DNA of 64,000 nucleotides from Bifidobacterium catulorum (GTDB lineage Bacteria; Actinomycetota; Actinomycetes; Actinomycetales; Bifidobacteriaceae). Shown here piece after piece: positions 14,769 to 23,401 of this stretch. The stretch covers positions 105,824 to 169,823 of the forward strand of contig NZ_QFFN01000002.1 of assembly GCF_003129925.1 (NCBI RefSeq), written 5' to 3'. A program made the position numbers and the translations under genes. The notes below the pieces were generated by a model, which saw only the letters and a program-made list of their open reading frames with translations, ran no database searches and was not told the DNA's origin. Numbering within the stretch: position 1 is the stretch's first letter; every line of letters starts with the position of its first letter.

Positions 14769-15749
14769 ATGAATATAGGGTTGTGGGTCCAGGGGACCCG
14801 GCCGCGTACGCTGCCGGCGTCGATCGCACCGGTCGTCGTCGGCGCCGCGGTCGCATGGCGGCGCATCGGCGAATTCGACATATGCCCCTTGGTCTATCCC
14901 CAACCGGAGTCATGCAGGGTGGGCCGTGCGCTGCAGACGATGCTGGAAGGCCGCTTCTGGCCAGTCGCAGTGCTCTGCGCCCTCGTCGCCCTGTTCCTCC
15001 AGATCGCCGTCAACTTCGCCAACGACTATTCCGACGGCGTTCGCGGCACCGACGACCGGAGGGGAGATGCCGAGACCACCAGCGGCAAACCACGCCGCAT
15101 GGTCGCCTCCGGGCTCGTGCCGGCCCGGCACGTCCTGATCGCCGCCGGACTCGCCGCCGCGCTCGCCTGCATCGCCGGACTGGCCGCCGTGCTGGTCTCC
15201 CACGCATGGTGGCTGTTGGCCGTCGGTGCCGCTTCGCTGGTGGCCGGCTGGTGCTATACGGGGGGCAGGCATCCCTATGGCTATATCGGCCTCGGTGAGC
15301 TCGGCGTCTTCCTGTTCTTCGGGCTGGTCGCCACGCTCGGCACCGAATACGCGCTCGCCGGCACCGTCGACACCACGGGGGTCCTCGCCGCCTGCTGCGT
15401 CGGATTGAACGCCGTCATGATCCTCATGGTCAACAATCTGCGCGACATCGACGACGACCGCATCCACGGCAAACGCACGTTGGCCGTACGGCTGGGGGAG
15501 CGTGGCGCACGGGCCGCATTCGTCTGCTGCCTCGTCGTCGACTGGGCGGGGTCGGTCATGCTCATGCCGTTGCTGTGGTTCCCCGCCGGCCTGGTGCCGT
15601 GGCTGGCCGTGGCGGCGGTCCAGACGTGCATGATCCGCGCCGTGATGCGGCGGGATTTCGGAGGGGCCCTCGGTCTGGCCGGCGCACAGACGTCGGCGTT
15701 CGCGGTCTGCGTGGCCGTCGCCATGGCCATGGACGCCGTCGTATCGTAG
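14769..15749 (+). CDS. menA: MenA-like 1,4-dihydroxy-2-naphthoate prenyltransferase
   Basis: The 326-residue UbiA-superfamily membrane prenyltransferase has about eight to nine membrane segments. The first Asp-rich motif is NDYSDGVRG (about 83-91), and the second is [20 protein letters not shown] (about 223-242). Both bind the polyprenyl diphosphate through magnesium. [19 protein letters not shown] at the N terminus is typical of MenA. In menaquinone makers it attaches the isoprenoid tail to dihydroxynaphthoate. No other men gene is in this window, and menaquinone synthesis is not expected in bifidobacteria, so the substrate may be salvaged or different. TATCAT ends 6 bases before the ATG with no ribosome site, so the mRNA is probably leaderless. 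Confidence 0.85.
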   Translation: MNIGLWVQGTRPRTLPASIAPVVVGAAVAWRRIGEFDICPLVYPQPESCRVGRALQTMLEGRFWPVAVLCALVALFLQIAVNFANDYSDGVRGTDDRRGDAETTSGKPRRMVASGLVPARHVLIAAGLAAALACIAGLAAVLVSHAWWLLAVGAASLVAGWCYTGGRHPYGYIGLGELGVFLFFGLVATLGTEYALAGTVDTTGVLAACCVGLNAVMILMVNNLRDIDDDRIHGKRTLAVRLGERGARAAFVCCLVVDWAGSVMLMPLLWFPAGLVPWLAVAAVQTCMIRAVMRRDFGGALGLAGAQTSAFAVCVAVAMAMDAVVS

Positions 15750-15870
15750 ACGTCTCGTCTCATCGCACGGCGTCGGCGCAGTCGGGCATTATGGTCCGAT
15801 GCATCGGATGTTCATCTGCCGTCTCGAAAAATGACACGATTTTCCGTTGTGTCTCGTCGCAAGAATGGCA

Positions 15871-15876
15871 TAGACT
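15871..15876 (+). promoter_or_regulatory. -10 element of a leaderless promoter for gpmA
   Basis: TAGACT ends 7 bases before the gpmA ATG, and no ribosome-binding site is present. The same hexamer at the same distance precedes thyA (26984-26989) and the GT4 gene (60025-60030, minus strand). TTGTGT lies 17-18 bases upstream as a possible -35. Confidence 0.6.
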
Positions 15877-15883
15877 GCTAACT

Positions 15884-16621
15884 ATGGCTTACAAACTAGT
15901 ATTGCTCCGTCACGGACAGAGCGCATGGAACAAGACCAATCAGTTCACCGGCTGGGTGGACGTCCCGCTGACCGAGCAGGGCGAAGCCGAAGCCAAGCGC
16001 GGCGGCGAGCTGCTCAAGGAGAAGAACGTCCTTCCGGACATCGTCTTCACCTCCCTGCTGCGTCGCGCCATCAACACCGCCAACATCGCCCTTGACGCCG
16101 CCGACCGCCTGTGGATCCCGGTCAAGCGCAGCTGGCACCTCAACGAGCGCCACTACGGCGCCCTGCAGGGCAAGAACAAGTCCGAGATCCGTCAGGAGTA
16201 CGGCGACGAGAAGTTCATGCTCTGGCGTCGTTCCTACGCCACCCCGCCGCCGGAGATCGATCCGAACGACGAGTACTCGCAGAACAACGATCCGCGCTAC
16301 GCCGGCGACCCGGTGCCCGAGACCGAGGCCCTCGTCAACGTCGTGGCCCGCGTGACCCCGTACTGGGAGTCCGAGATCATCCCCGAGCTCAAGTCCGGCA
16401 AGACCGTGCTGATCGCCGCCCACGGCAACAGCCTCCGCGCCATCGTCAAGATGCTTGACGGCCTGAGCGAAGAGGAGATCGCCAAGGTGAACATCCCCAC
16501 CGCCATCCCGCTGGTCTACGAGCTTGACGAGAACTTCAAGCCGATCAAGCCGCGTGGCGAGTACCTGGATCCGGAGGCCGCCGCAGCCGGCGCCGCCGCC
16601 GTCGCCAACCAGGGCAAGTGA
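15884..16621 (+). CDS. gpmA: 2,3-bisphosphoglycerate-dependent phosphoglycerate mutase
   Basis: The 245-residue enzyme interconverts 3- and 2-phosphoglycerate in lower glycolysis, which also serves the bifid shunt. The catalytic phosphohistidine motif [10 protein letters not shown] is at 6-15. [10 protein letters not shown] and [14 protein letters not shown] (substrate loop) are present, as is the second histidine in [10 protein letters not shown]. The family is about 230-250 residues, so this is full length. The start is the ATG at 15884, with no ribosome site but a -10 hexamer 7 bases upstream. It is followed by a strong hairpin terminator. Confidence 0.95.
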   Translation: MAYKLVLLRHGQSAWNKTNQFTGWVDVPLTEQGEAEAKRGGELLKEKNVLPDIVFTSLLRRAINTANIALDAADRLWIPVKRSWHLNERHYGALQGKNKSEIRQEYGDEKFMLWRRSYATPPPEIDPNDEYSQNNDPRYAGDPVPETEALVNVVARVTPYWESEIIPELKSGKTVLIAAHGNSLRAIVKMLDGLSEEEIAKVNIPTAIPLVYELDENFKPIKPRGEYLDPEAAAAGAAAVANQGK

Positions 16622-16652
16622 TGCACGGCCATACGGCCTAGGCATCGATTGG

Positions 16653-16686
16653 CAACGACCCGCTGATTCACGTCAGCGGGTCGTTT
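16653..16686 (+). terminator. Rho-independent terminator of gpmA
   Basis: A 13-bp perfect stem (AACGACCCGCTGA / TCAGCGGGTCGTT) with a 6-base loop, followed by T. Confidence 0.85.
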
Positions 16687-16781
16687 GCGTCTGTGCCTAT
16701 ATGCGATTTGCGCGATCTGTGTGGCCTGTACGCGTCGGTGGTCGTATATGCATGGTGGTCGTATGGAGAGCAGGAGAATAC

Positions 16782-16820
16782 AGAAATCCCCGCCGGAGCA
16801 TTGTCCGGTCGGGGATTTCT
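16782..16820 (-). terminator. Terminator hairpin downstream of phoU
   Basis: The arms AGAAATCCCCG and CGGGGATTTCT enclose an inner CCGG...CCGG pairing. On the minus strand it follows the phoU stop by about 20 bases. Confidence 0.75.
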
Positions 16821-16842
16821 TCGGATAAGGACCGCGGTCGAC

Positions 16843-17550
16843 TTACTTGGCCGGGGCGGCGAGGTACGGGTCGTTAGCGGAGTCGTCGGCCTTGGACTTC
16901 GGGGCCTTCGAAGGGTCGAAGCCGGAGACGATGTAGACCAGACGACGGGCGACGGAGACCGCGTGGTCGCCGAAACGCTCGTAGAAGCGGCCCAGCAGCA
17001 CCACGTCGATGGTCTGCTGCGTGGTGCCGGTCCAGTTCGCGCCGTTGACGATGTCGAAGATCTGGTGGTGCAGCTCGTCGAGCTTGTCGTCGTCGATGAT
17101 CAGCTGCTCGGCGGCCTTGTCATCGCGGTCGGAGAGCACGGTGATCAGCTTGGCGGAGGTGGCGTCGAGGAACGCCTGCATCTTCTCGAAGGTCTCACGG
17201 GTCTCCGGGGTCAGGGCCGACTCCGGGTAGGTGCGGCGTGCGATCTCGGCGACGTGACGGGCGAGGTCGCCCATGCGCTCGAACGTGGAGGCCAGACGCA
17301 GCGTGGAGACGACCACACGCAGATCGGTGGCAACCGGGCTCTGCTTGGCCAGCAGCTGCACGCACTGGTTGATGATGCTGGTTTCCAGGGCGTCGATCTC
17401 AAGATCGCCGTCGATGACGTTCTGAGCTGCCTCGACATCAGACTCAAGCAGTGCCTTGCCGGCACCGACGATCGCCGTATGCACTTCCTGCGCCATGCGG
17501 TCGAGGTCGTCAGCCACCTGCTTCAGCTCCTCGGTGAAAATAACGCGCAT
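16843..17550 (-). CDS. phoU: Phosphate signalling protein PhoU
   Basis: The 235-residue protein is made of two PhoU three-helix repeats. The metal-binding E/D-x-x-x-D signatures appear as ERMGDLARHVAEIARR (first repeat, about 92-107) and ERFGDHAVSVARRLVYI (second, about 192-208). PhoU restrains the phosphate-sensing kinase and the Pst transporter when phosphate is ample. The last 20 residues are a variable tail. It is divergent from a SenX3-like kinase gene, a common actinobacterial arrangement, but that kinase lacks its phosphoacceptor histidine. Neither pst genes nor a PhoB/RegX3 regulator is adjacent. Confidence 0.93.
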   Translation of the reverse strand: MRVIFTEELKQVADDLDRMAQEVHTAIVGAGKALLESDVEAAQNVIDGDLEIDALETSIINQCVQLLAKQSPVATDLRVVVSTLRLASTFERMGDLARHVAEIARRTYPESALTPETRETFEKMQAFLDATSAKLITVLSDRDDKAAEQLIIDDDKLDELHHQIFDIVNGANWTGTTQQTIDVVLLGRFYERFGDHAVSVARRLVYIVSGFDPSKAPKSKADDSANDPYLAAPAK

Positions 17551-17797
17551 TGTTCTATTGCCTTTCCATTTGGTCTGAGTGCAACCTCTCCTATTCTAAG
17601 GTAAGAAAGGGAAGGGCCTCCGACCGACTCATAGAGTAAACCCCGAATTGTCTGAGTGTTCACTCCACTGTTCATTACATGTTCATTTATAAATAACGGG
17701 TCGCCGCGTGTTCCGAAGTGTCATCGAAATCCGTGGAATCCTCGCGGAAACCTGATCCGGTTTGTTGCGGCTTCGCAACTCGTGACACAATGGTGCC

Positions 17798-19084
17798 GTG
17801 ACGCAAGGCAGCCCCGATGTTTTCTCAACGATAGTACTCGTCGTGTTCGGCGTGATGGTGATCATCGCGCTTATCGCGATATTCGCCAAACTCTACAACT
17901 GGGCGTACCCGTTTCTTTCACGGTACATCAACGCCGATACCATTGCCCATTGGCGCGCCATCATGGGGTACCGCAGGTCGCACGGGCGCGACGACGATGA
18001 CGACGACGATGACGAGCTCGACTACGAGACGAGGCGTCTGCTCGCCGTGATCCCCTCCATATCCATCATCGTCAACGACGATGACGAGGTCATGATCGCC
18101 GGCGCCGCGGCGTATCGGCTCGGCATCGTCGACGACGAACGCATCGTCAACGACCGTGTGCTCAACGCGATCCACAGCGTGAGGGAGAGCGGCGGCAAAC
18201 GGTCGTGCGAACTCGTGACCGAGACGTCGAAACGATTCGTCGACCCGATGGTCGACGTTGGCGTCGCCGATGGTGGCGATGACGGCGGTGATGCCGGCGT
18301 TTCGCGGCCGAACTGGCTGAAGGTCACGGTCGGTCAGATCAGCGACGGCAGGACGGTCGTGCTCATCAACGACGTCAGCGAGGAACGCCGGTTCGCACGG
18401 ATGCGAGACGACTTCGTGTCCAACGTGACCGAACAGCTGCTCAAGCCCACGAAGGCGTTGGAGACGCTGGGCGAGGACCTTGAGCAGGACGACGTCGACA
18501 TCGACCAGATCCTCACGGAGGCGGCGCAGGTCCGTCGGTATGCGGACCATCTGGGGCATCTCGTCTCCGACCTGCTGCTGCTCATCAAGGCCCAGTCCAA
18601 GGTGGTGCCGGGCGATGCGAACCGTGTGAACCTGCTCGCGCAGGTGCGCGAGGTGGCAGATCGGGTGCGTCCGGAGGCGGTGGCGCGCAACGTGCGGCTG
18701 GTCGTCAACGGAGACGACACGCTGATGGTCCATGCGGAGGCCGAACAGCTGCAGGGGGCGCTCGGCAAGCTCATGGAGAACGCCGTGGAATACTCGCGGC
18801 CGAACAGCGCGGTCGGCGTGGCCGTGTCGGCGTCGAAGGACGGCGAGCATGCGGTGGTGCGCGTGGTCGACCAGGGCTGCGGCATCAGCAGGGAGGATCA
18901 GGCCCGCATCTTCGAACGCTTCTACCGAGGCGGCAACCAGAGCGCGGCCGCCAACAAGGAAGGGGTGGGGCTGGGACTCGCCATCGTCAAGCATGTGGCG
19001 CTCACGCACCACGGTTCGGTGTCGGTGTGGAGCGCGCCGAACAAGGGCAGCACCTTCACCCTCACGCTGCCCCGGACCCGGTGA
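17798..19084 (+). CDS. SenX3-like histidine-kinase homologue lacking the phosphoacceptor histidine
   Basis: The 428-residue protein has one N-terminal membrane segment (about 8-30), an Asp-rich linker, a PAS-like region (about 85-205), a DHp region (about 200-265) and a C-terminal ATPase domain. The ATP-site boxes are intact: N box ENAVEYSRP, G1 DQGCGIS, F box FERFYRG and G2 GVGLGLAIVKH. The H box reads DFVSNVTEQLLKPTKAL where SenX3-type kinases have VSHELKTP; Glu212 and Gln213 replace His-Glu. Autophosphorylation at the usual site is thus not possible. It may act as a pseudokinase, phosphatase or scaffold. It is divergent from phoU, and no response regulator follows. The start is GTG, with CACAAT ending 6 bases upstream. 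Confidence 0.85.
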   Translation: MTQGSPDVFSTIVLVVFGVMVIIALIAIFAKLYNWAYPFLSRYINADTIAHWRAIMGYRRSHGRDDDDDDDDELDYETRRLLAVIPSISIIVNDDDEVMIAGAAAYRLGIVDDERIVNDRVLNAIHSVRESGGKRSCELVTETSKRFVDPMVDVGVADGGDDGGDAGVSRPNWLKVTVGQISDGRTVVLINDVSEERRFARMRDDFVSNVTEQLLKPTKALETLGEDLEQDDVDIDQILTEAAQVRRYADHLGHLVSDLLLLIKAQSKVVPGDANRVNLLAQVREVADRVRPEAVARNVRLVVNGDDTLMVHAEAEQLQGALGKLMENAVEYSRPNSAVGVAVSASKDGEHAVVRVVDQGCGISREDQARIFERFYRGGNQSAAANKEGVGLGLAIVKHVALTHHGSVSVWSAPNKGSTFTLTLPRTR

Positions 19085-19109
19085 CGCGGAGCCATGTACC
19101 GTTGCGACG

Positions 19110-19373
19110 CTACCGCTGATTGCCGAGCCGGCGGTAGTACCAGCGGTTGAAATGCTCCCACGTGAGCAGCGCCACGCCTATGATCATGCCGGAGACGCAG
19201 ACGATCAGCGACTTGAACGCCCAATCGACGCCGCACAGCACCAGCACCAGACAGATCACCGAGGCGGCCAGCCACATCGCCGTGCCGATGAAGAACACCC
19301 GATGCAGGTCCACCTGAGCCGGCTTCGGGCCGGGCTTACGGGCGCCTGGATCTAGAATGGGTGCCAATTTCAT
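19110..19373 (-). CDS. DUF2530-like small membrane protein
   Basis: The 87-residue protein has two membrane segments (about 27-47 and 52-71) and a basic C terminus (WEHFNRWYYRRLGNQR). The pattern KPAQVDLHRVFFIGTAMW and the size fit DUF2530, an actinobacterial family of unknown role. The start is the ATG at 19373: AAGG lies 8 bases before it, whereas the in-frame GTG at 19382 would sit on the ribosome site. It is convergent with the kinase gene. Confidence 0.7.
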   Translation of the reverse strand: MKLAPILDPGARKPGPKPAQVDLHRVFFIGTAMWLAASVICLVLVLCGVDWAFKSLIVCVSGMIIGVALLTWEHFNRWYYRRLGNQR

Positions 19374-19489
19374 AGAGAACACCTTACAACTCGGGGTATC
19401 CTTAGGTGGGTCGCCGCACCGGCGGGCCCGTCCGGGGCGCTACGACGATCGACGAACGCCGACCGACGACGTGGAAAGGAACCGTGGCC

Positions 19490-20770
19490 ATGCTGCCGAT
19501 ACAGCCGCTTCCCCGACGCTATGCGTGGGGGTCGCGCTGCGGATTGCAGGCGATGTTCCCCCGTTTCGCCGACGTCCGCGGACCGTTGGCGGAGCTGTGG
19601 TTCAGCGGTCATGCGCGGTTCTCCTCGATGGTCGTGGACGACGGCCGCTCCCTGCCGCTGGCCGAGTGGATTCGACGACGTCCCGTGGCGGCGTTGGGGG
19701 AGGGGGCGTCGGCGTTGTGGGGGCCGACGCTGCCGTATCTGATGAAGGTGATCGCCGTGCATCGGCCGTTGTCGTTGCAGGTGCATCCCGTGGATTTCGA
19801 GGCGAGGGCTGGTTTCAACCGGGAGAACGCCGCCGGCGTGCCGTTGGAGGCCCCAGAGCGCTCGTTCAGGGACGCCGTCGGCAAATACGAGATGGTGGTC
19901 GCCTTGGAGCGGTTCTCCGCAGCCGTGGGATTCATGCCCGTGCGTTGTCAGGCTGCGGCGCTGCATTCGGTGGACCATCCCCTTGCGCGGCGCATGGCCG
20001 ATGCCTTGGACGGGGTGCGGGGCGCCGATGCCGATGGATTCGATGTCGATGCCATGATGCCGATGGCCTCCGGGGCCTGGAACGAGGAGCGCCGCCGGGT
20101 GTTCCGCGCGTTCGCGCTGGCGGTGACGGCGGGAGTCCGCGGGCGGGGTGTCGGCGTGCCGTGGCTGCCGCTGCTGTGCCGTGCGCGCGAATCGGCGCGT
20201 CACGGGCGGGTCGCGGCGGCGTTCGACAACGCCATCACGGCGGCTAGGGCGTTTCCGGGGGACGCCTCCGTGCTGTGCCTGCTGATGATGAACGCGGTAC
20301 GGCTTCGTCCGGGCGAATCATGCGTGATTCCCCCGGGGACGGCCCACGCCTATATCCATGGCGTGGCGGCCGAGATCATGACCAATTCGGACAACGTCCT
20401 GCGCGCCGGGCTGACGGTGAAGCACAAGGACGTTCCCAATGTCCTGCGTAACGTCGCCACGGCCGCCGAGGCCCCGATGGCGCCGGAGACGAGCCGCACG
20501 CCGGGGGCGGTCATGTACAGGCCGCCGTCGTTGGAGGAGTTCTCGCTGACCGTGGGCGATGCCGCCGCCGTTCCCCCGCGTCCCCGGATGGTCGTCGCAC
20601 TGGGCGACGGCGTGCACGTGGAGACGGAGCACGCCGCCACGGCCGTGCTTGGCCGGGGGAGTGCCGCGTTCGTTCCCGCTGCGGACGGGGATTGTCGTAT
20701 ATATATGGACGACGCCGCCGGAGACGACGATGCCGGTGGAGGCGTCCTCATCGCCTCCACCGGCATCTGA
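19490..20770 (+). CDS. manA: Mannose-6-phosphate isomerase, class I
   Basis: The 426-residue type I phosphomannose isomerase interconverts mannose 6-phosphate and fructose 6-phosphate with zinc. The zinc ligands are in PLSLQVHP (near 100) and PPGTAHAYIHGVAAEIM (near 285); NSDNVLRAGLTVKHKDV is the conserved second-cupin segment. The start is the ATG at 19490, because AAAGGA is 9 bases upstream; the GTG at 19484 would be only 3 bases away. It allows use of mannose or supply of mannose phosphates for glycans. The gene converges on serC. Confidence 0.92.
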   Translation: MLPIQPLPRRYAWGSRCGLQAMFPRFADVRGPLAELWFSGHARFSSMVVDDGRSLPLAEWIRRRPVAALGEGASALWGPTLPYLMKVIAVHRPLSLQVHPVDFEARAGFNRENAAGVPLEAPERSFRDAVGKYEMVVALERFSAAVGFMPVRCQAAALHSVDHPLARRMADALDGVRGADADGFDVDAMMPMASGAWNEERRRVFRAFALAVTAGVRGRGVGVPWLPLLCRARESARHGRVAAAFDNAITAARAFPGDASVLCLLMMNAVRLRPGESCVIPPGTAHAYIHGVAAEIMTNSDNVLRAGLTVKHKDVPNVLRNVATAAEAPMAPETSRTPGAVMYRPPSLEEFSLTVGDAAAVPPRPRMVVALGDGVHVETEHAATAVLGRGSAAFVPAADGDCRIYMDDAAGDDDAGGGVLIASTGI

Positions 20771-20795
20771 CGGCATCGGTACGTTATCGCACGAC

Positions 20796-21941
20796 CTACT
20801 GCAAGTGCTCCACCACGTAGTCGATGCAGTAGGTGAGGGCCTCCACGTCGCTGGGCTTGACGGAGGGGAACACGCCGATGCGCAGCTGGTTGCGCCCCAG
20901 CTTGCGGTACCCGGACGTGTCCACGATGCCGTTCTCGCGCAGCGCGGTCACCACGGAGGACGCCTTGATGGAGTCGTCTAGGTCGATGGTCACGACCACG
21001 TTGGAGCGGAACGATTCGTCCTCGACGAACGGCTTGGCGTAATCCGATTTCTCGGCCCAGGAATACAGCGTCTTCGCCGACTTGGCGCAGCGCTTGGACG
21101 CCCACTTGAGGCCGCCGTGCTCGTTGAGCCACTTCACCTGTTCGTTCATGAGCACGAGCGTGCCGATGGCGGGCGTGTTGAGCGTCTGGTTCTTGTTGGA
21201 GTTCGCCAGCGCCTGCGTGAGGGAGAGGAACGGCGGCACCCAGCGGCGGGCGCCCTCCAGCGTGGCGCTGTTCTCCACGTCTTCGGCGCGTTTGACGGCA
21301 TCGGGGGAGAGGATGGCGAACCAGAGGCCGCCGTCGGAGCCGAAGACCTTCTGCGGGGAGAAGTAGTAGGCGTCGGTCTGGGCGATGTCGACCGGGAGGC
21401 CGCCGGCGCCGCTGGTCGCGTCGATGAGGGTCAGCGCGCCCTGCTCGCGACTGCCCTCGACGCGCCGCACGGGCGCCATCACGCCGGTGGAGGTCTCGTT
21501 GTGGGCCCAGCAGTAGACGTCCACGTCGTCGGTGTACTTCGGCAGCGTGCACGATCCGAAGTCGGCCTGGTAGACCACGGGCTTCTCAAGGAACGGCGCC
21601 TTGGCGGCGCTTGCGGCGAACTTGCCGCTGAACGATCCGTAGGACGCGAACGCGCCGCGTCGCGCGATCAGCGATGCGCAGGCGACCTCCCAGAACGCGC
21701 TGGCGCCGCCGTTGCCCAATGCGATCTGCCATCCGTCCGGGATGGAGAAGTATTCGGCCAGCCCCTCGCGAATCGAGGCGACCACGTGTTTGACCGGGGT
21801 CTGACGGTGCGAGGTGCCCAGCAGGGTGGTGCCGGCCTCGGCGAGCGCGGCGACCTGTTTGCGGCGGATCTTGCTCGGCCCGCAGCCGAACCGGCCGTCT
21901 TCGGGCAGCATGGAGGAAGGAATTTTCATGGAGTCGATCAT
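20796..21941 (-). CDS. serC: Phosphoserine aminotransferase
   Basis: The 381-residue PLP enzyme of serine synthesis converts 3-phosphohydroxypyruvate and glutamate to phosphoserine. The N terminus DGRFGCGPSKIR and LLGTSHRQTPVKH are typical of the actinobacterial form. The PLP lysine lies in YFSPQKVFGSDGG (about 200), after the conserved DATSGAGGLPVD. The start is the ATG at 21941 (MIDSMKIP); TAGTGT ends 8 bases upstream, and a 17-bp palindrome lies 30 bases away. No serA or serB is adjacent. Confidence 0.92.
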   Translation of the reverse strand: MIDSMKIPSSMLPEDGRFGCGPSKIRRKQVAALAEAGTTLLGTSHRQTPVKHVVASIREGLAEYFSIPDGWQIALGNGGASAFWEVACASLIARRGAFASYGSFSGKFAASAAKAPFLEKPVVYQADFGSCTLPKYTDDVDVYCWAHNETSTGVMAPVRRVEGSREQGALTLIDATSGAGGLPVDIAQTDAYYFSPQKVFGSDGGLWFAILSPDAVKRAEDVENSATLEGARRWVPPFLSLTQALANSNKNQTLNTPAIGTLVLMNEQVKWLNEHGGLKWASKRCAKSAKTLYSWAEKSDYAKPFVEDESFRSNVVVTIDLDDSIKASSVVTALRENGIVDTSGYRKLGRNQLRIGVFPSVKPSDVEALTYCIDYVVEHLQ

Positions 21942-21971
21942 GTGTCCCCACACTAGTGAGCAGGCTGTATT

Positions 21972-21988
21972 TTCTCATAATATGAGAA
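21972..21988. promoter_or_regulatory. 17-bp palindrome upstream of serC
   Basis: TTCTCATA-A-TATGAGAA is perfectly symmetric and stands out in an AT-rich patch 30 bases upstream of serC. It is a likely operator. The regulator is unknown. Confidence 0.45.
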
Positions 21989-22080
21989 CTTGGACATTAT
22001 CTGACGTGGTGGTTTTCGACGGATTCCACGGCCGTGTCGCATATACGCCGTCGTGCCGTGAGTGAAATGAAGGAATGGTG

Positions 22081-22242
22081 ATGAATCCCCGTGTTTCTAC
22101 CGTTCGGTTGGTGGACGTCGCATATGTCCACGCCGATGGCGAAGGGTCTTCCCCGGCGGAAATCATCTTCGGGGATGATGGCGGGGCGGTGGTCTTCGAC
22201 TTGTGGGTGCAATGCAAGGTGGCTATCATCTTCACTTGGTAG
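22081..22242 (+). CDS. Possible small protein (53 aa)
   Basis: An open frame of 53 codons (start MNPRVSTVRLVDVAYVHADG) has AAGGA 6 bases before its ATG and ends 24 bases before the CHAP hydrolase gene. The sequence is mixed and plausible (Val/Asp-rich, ending in a hydrophobic VAIIFTW), with no domain recognised. It could be a small gene co-transcribed with the hydrolase, or chance. Confidence 0.4.
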   Translation: MNPRVSTVRLVDVAYVHADGEGSSPAEIIFGDDGGAVVFDLWVQCKVAIIFTW

Positions 22243-22266
22243 TTCATGGCCAAGGAGTGATTCGTA

Positions 22267-23193
22267 ATGAGACATGCGGCTCATAAGGCACGCAACGCCC
22301 AGCGTTCGACAATCGCCGCTGCGGCCGGACGTGCACGTGAGGTGCGCGCGGCGCATACCGCTGCGGTGGTGTATGCGAACACCCCGATGGCGTTGGTTCC
22401 CGAGGTGGCCAAGGCGATGAACGAGGCGGTGCCGCGCACGCGGCGTGCGCTTCGCCAGGCGGCCAAGCAGCAGGCCCACAAGAAGCAGTTCGTGACGGCG
22501 TCCGCCTTCGCGCTGCTCGCGGCCACGGCAGGTAGCTTCACCTACGCGTCCTCCGCCGATTCCACCGGTCTTCCGCTGGCGAACGGGGATGATTCCTCGG
22601 TGATCGCCAATGATTCGGTGGCTCCTGACGACGCCTCCTCCGTGGCGGCCGGCACCACTCAGGTCTCCCGTTCTGAGGCCCGCACGCCGGTGTCGGATTC
22701 CGCGCAGTGGTCGATGACCTCCAGCGTGGACGAGGTCGATGCCTCGCAGATGTCGAAGTCCACGGCGAGCAACGCCAAGGTCGCGGCGCTGATGGACCGC
22801 GATGCTGCCGATCTTCCCGCCGGATTCGATCCCAACCACGCGACCGGGGACTCCGGCAACGCCTATGCGTTCTCGCAGTGCACGTGGTGGGCATACACCC
22901 GCCGTCATCAGCTGGGTCTGCCAGTCGGATCGTATTTCGGAGACGGCGCCATGTGGGCGGATTCCGCCCGTTCCCACGGCTACTGGGTGGACAACACCCC
23001 GCGTGTGGGCGATGTCATGGTCTTCCAGCGCGGCCAGGAGGGTGCCAGCGCCCAGTACGGTCATGTGGCCATCGTCGAGAAGGTCAACTCCGACGGCAGC
23101 GTGACCACCAGCGAGTGCGGTGCCTCATACCACGGCAAGACGTTCAGCCGCACGTTCAAGAACGTGCATGACTTCCAGTACATCCACTACTGA
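22267..23193 (+). CDS. Secreted CHAP-domain cell-wall hydrolase
   Basis: The 308-residue protein has a long basic N-terminal region (about 75 residues) before a hydrophobic segment (FVTASAFALLAATAGSFTYA, 78-97) that serves as signal or anchor. A Ser/Ala/Asp-rich spacer follows, then a C-terminal CHAP domain (about 195-308). The catalytic cysteine is C205 in FSQCTWWAY, with H266 in YGHVAIVE and an acidic or Asn residue after it. CHAP enzymes cut peptidoglycan stem peptides or cross-bridges. AAGGAG precedes the start. Two more secreted cysteine wall hydrolases follow. It may help separate daughter cells. Confidence 0.88.
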   Translation: MRHAAHKARNAQRSTIAAAAGRAREVRAAHTAAVVYANTPMALVPEVAKAMNEAVPRTRRALRQAAKQQAHKKQFVTASAFALLAATAGSFTYASSADSTGLPLANGDDSSVIANDSVAPDDASSVAAGTTQVSRSEARTPVSDSAQWSMTSSVDEVDASQMSKSTASNAKVAALMDRDAADLPAGFDPNHATGDSGNAYAFSQCTWWAYTRRHQLGLPVGSYFGDGAMWADSARSHGYWVDNTPRVGDVMVFQRGQEGASAQYGHVAIVEKVNSDGSVTTSECGASYHGKTFSRTFKNVHDFQYIHY

Positions 23194-23401
23194 CGGTCAT
23201 CCGCCACCGAGCGTGGTGTTCGCCTTTTTTTCTTTTCCCCTCCGATGGGGGTGAATTCCGTCGTGCATGGACGTCATCGGCATCTGCGGAGACGTGATCT
23301 GTGACCTCCATCACGTCGTATCTTGGAATATCCTGAGAATATCCCCGTCCGCGCACGTTTTCTCCATATTTCTCATGACATCCTGCTACAGTTGGGTCAC
23401 G

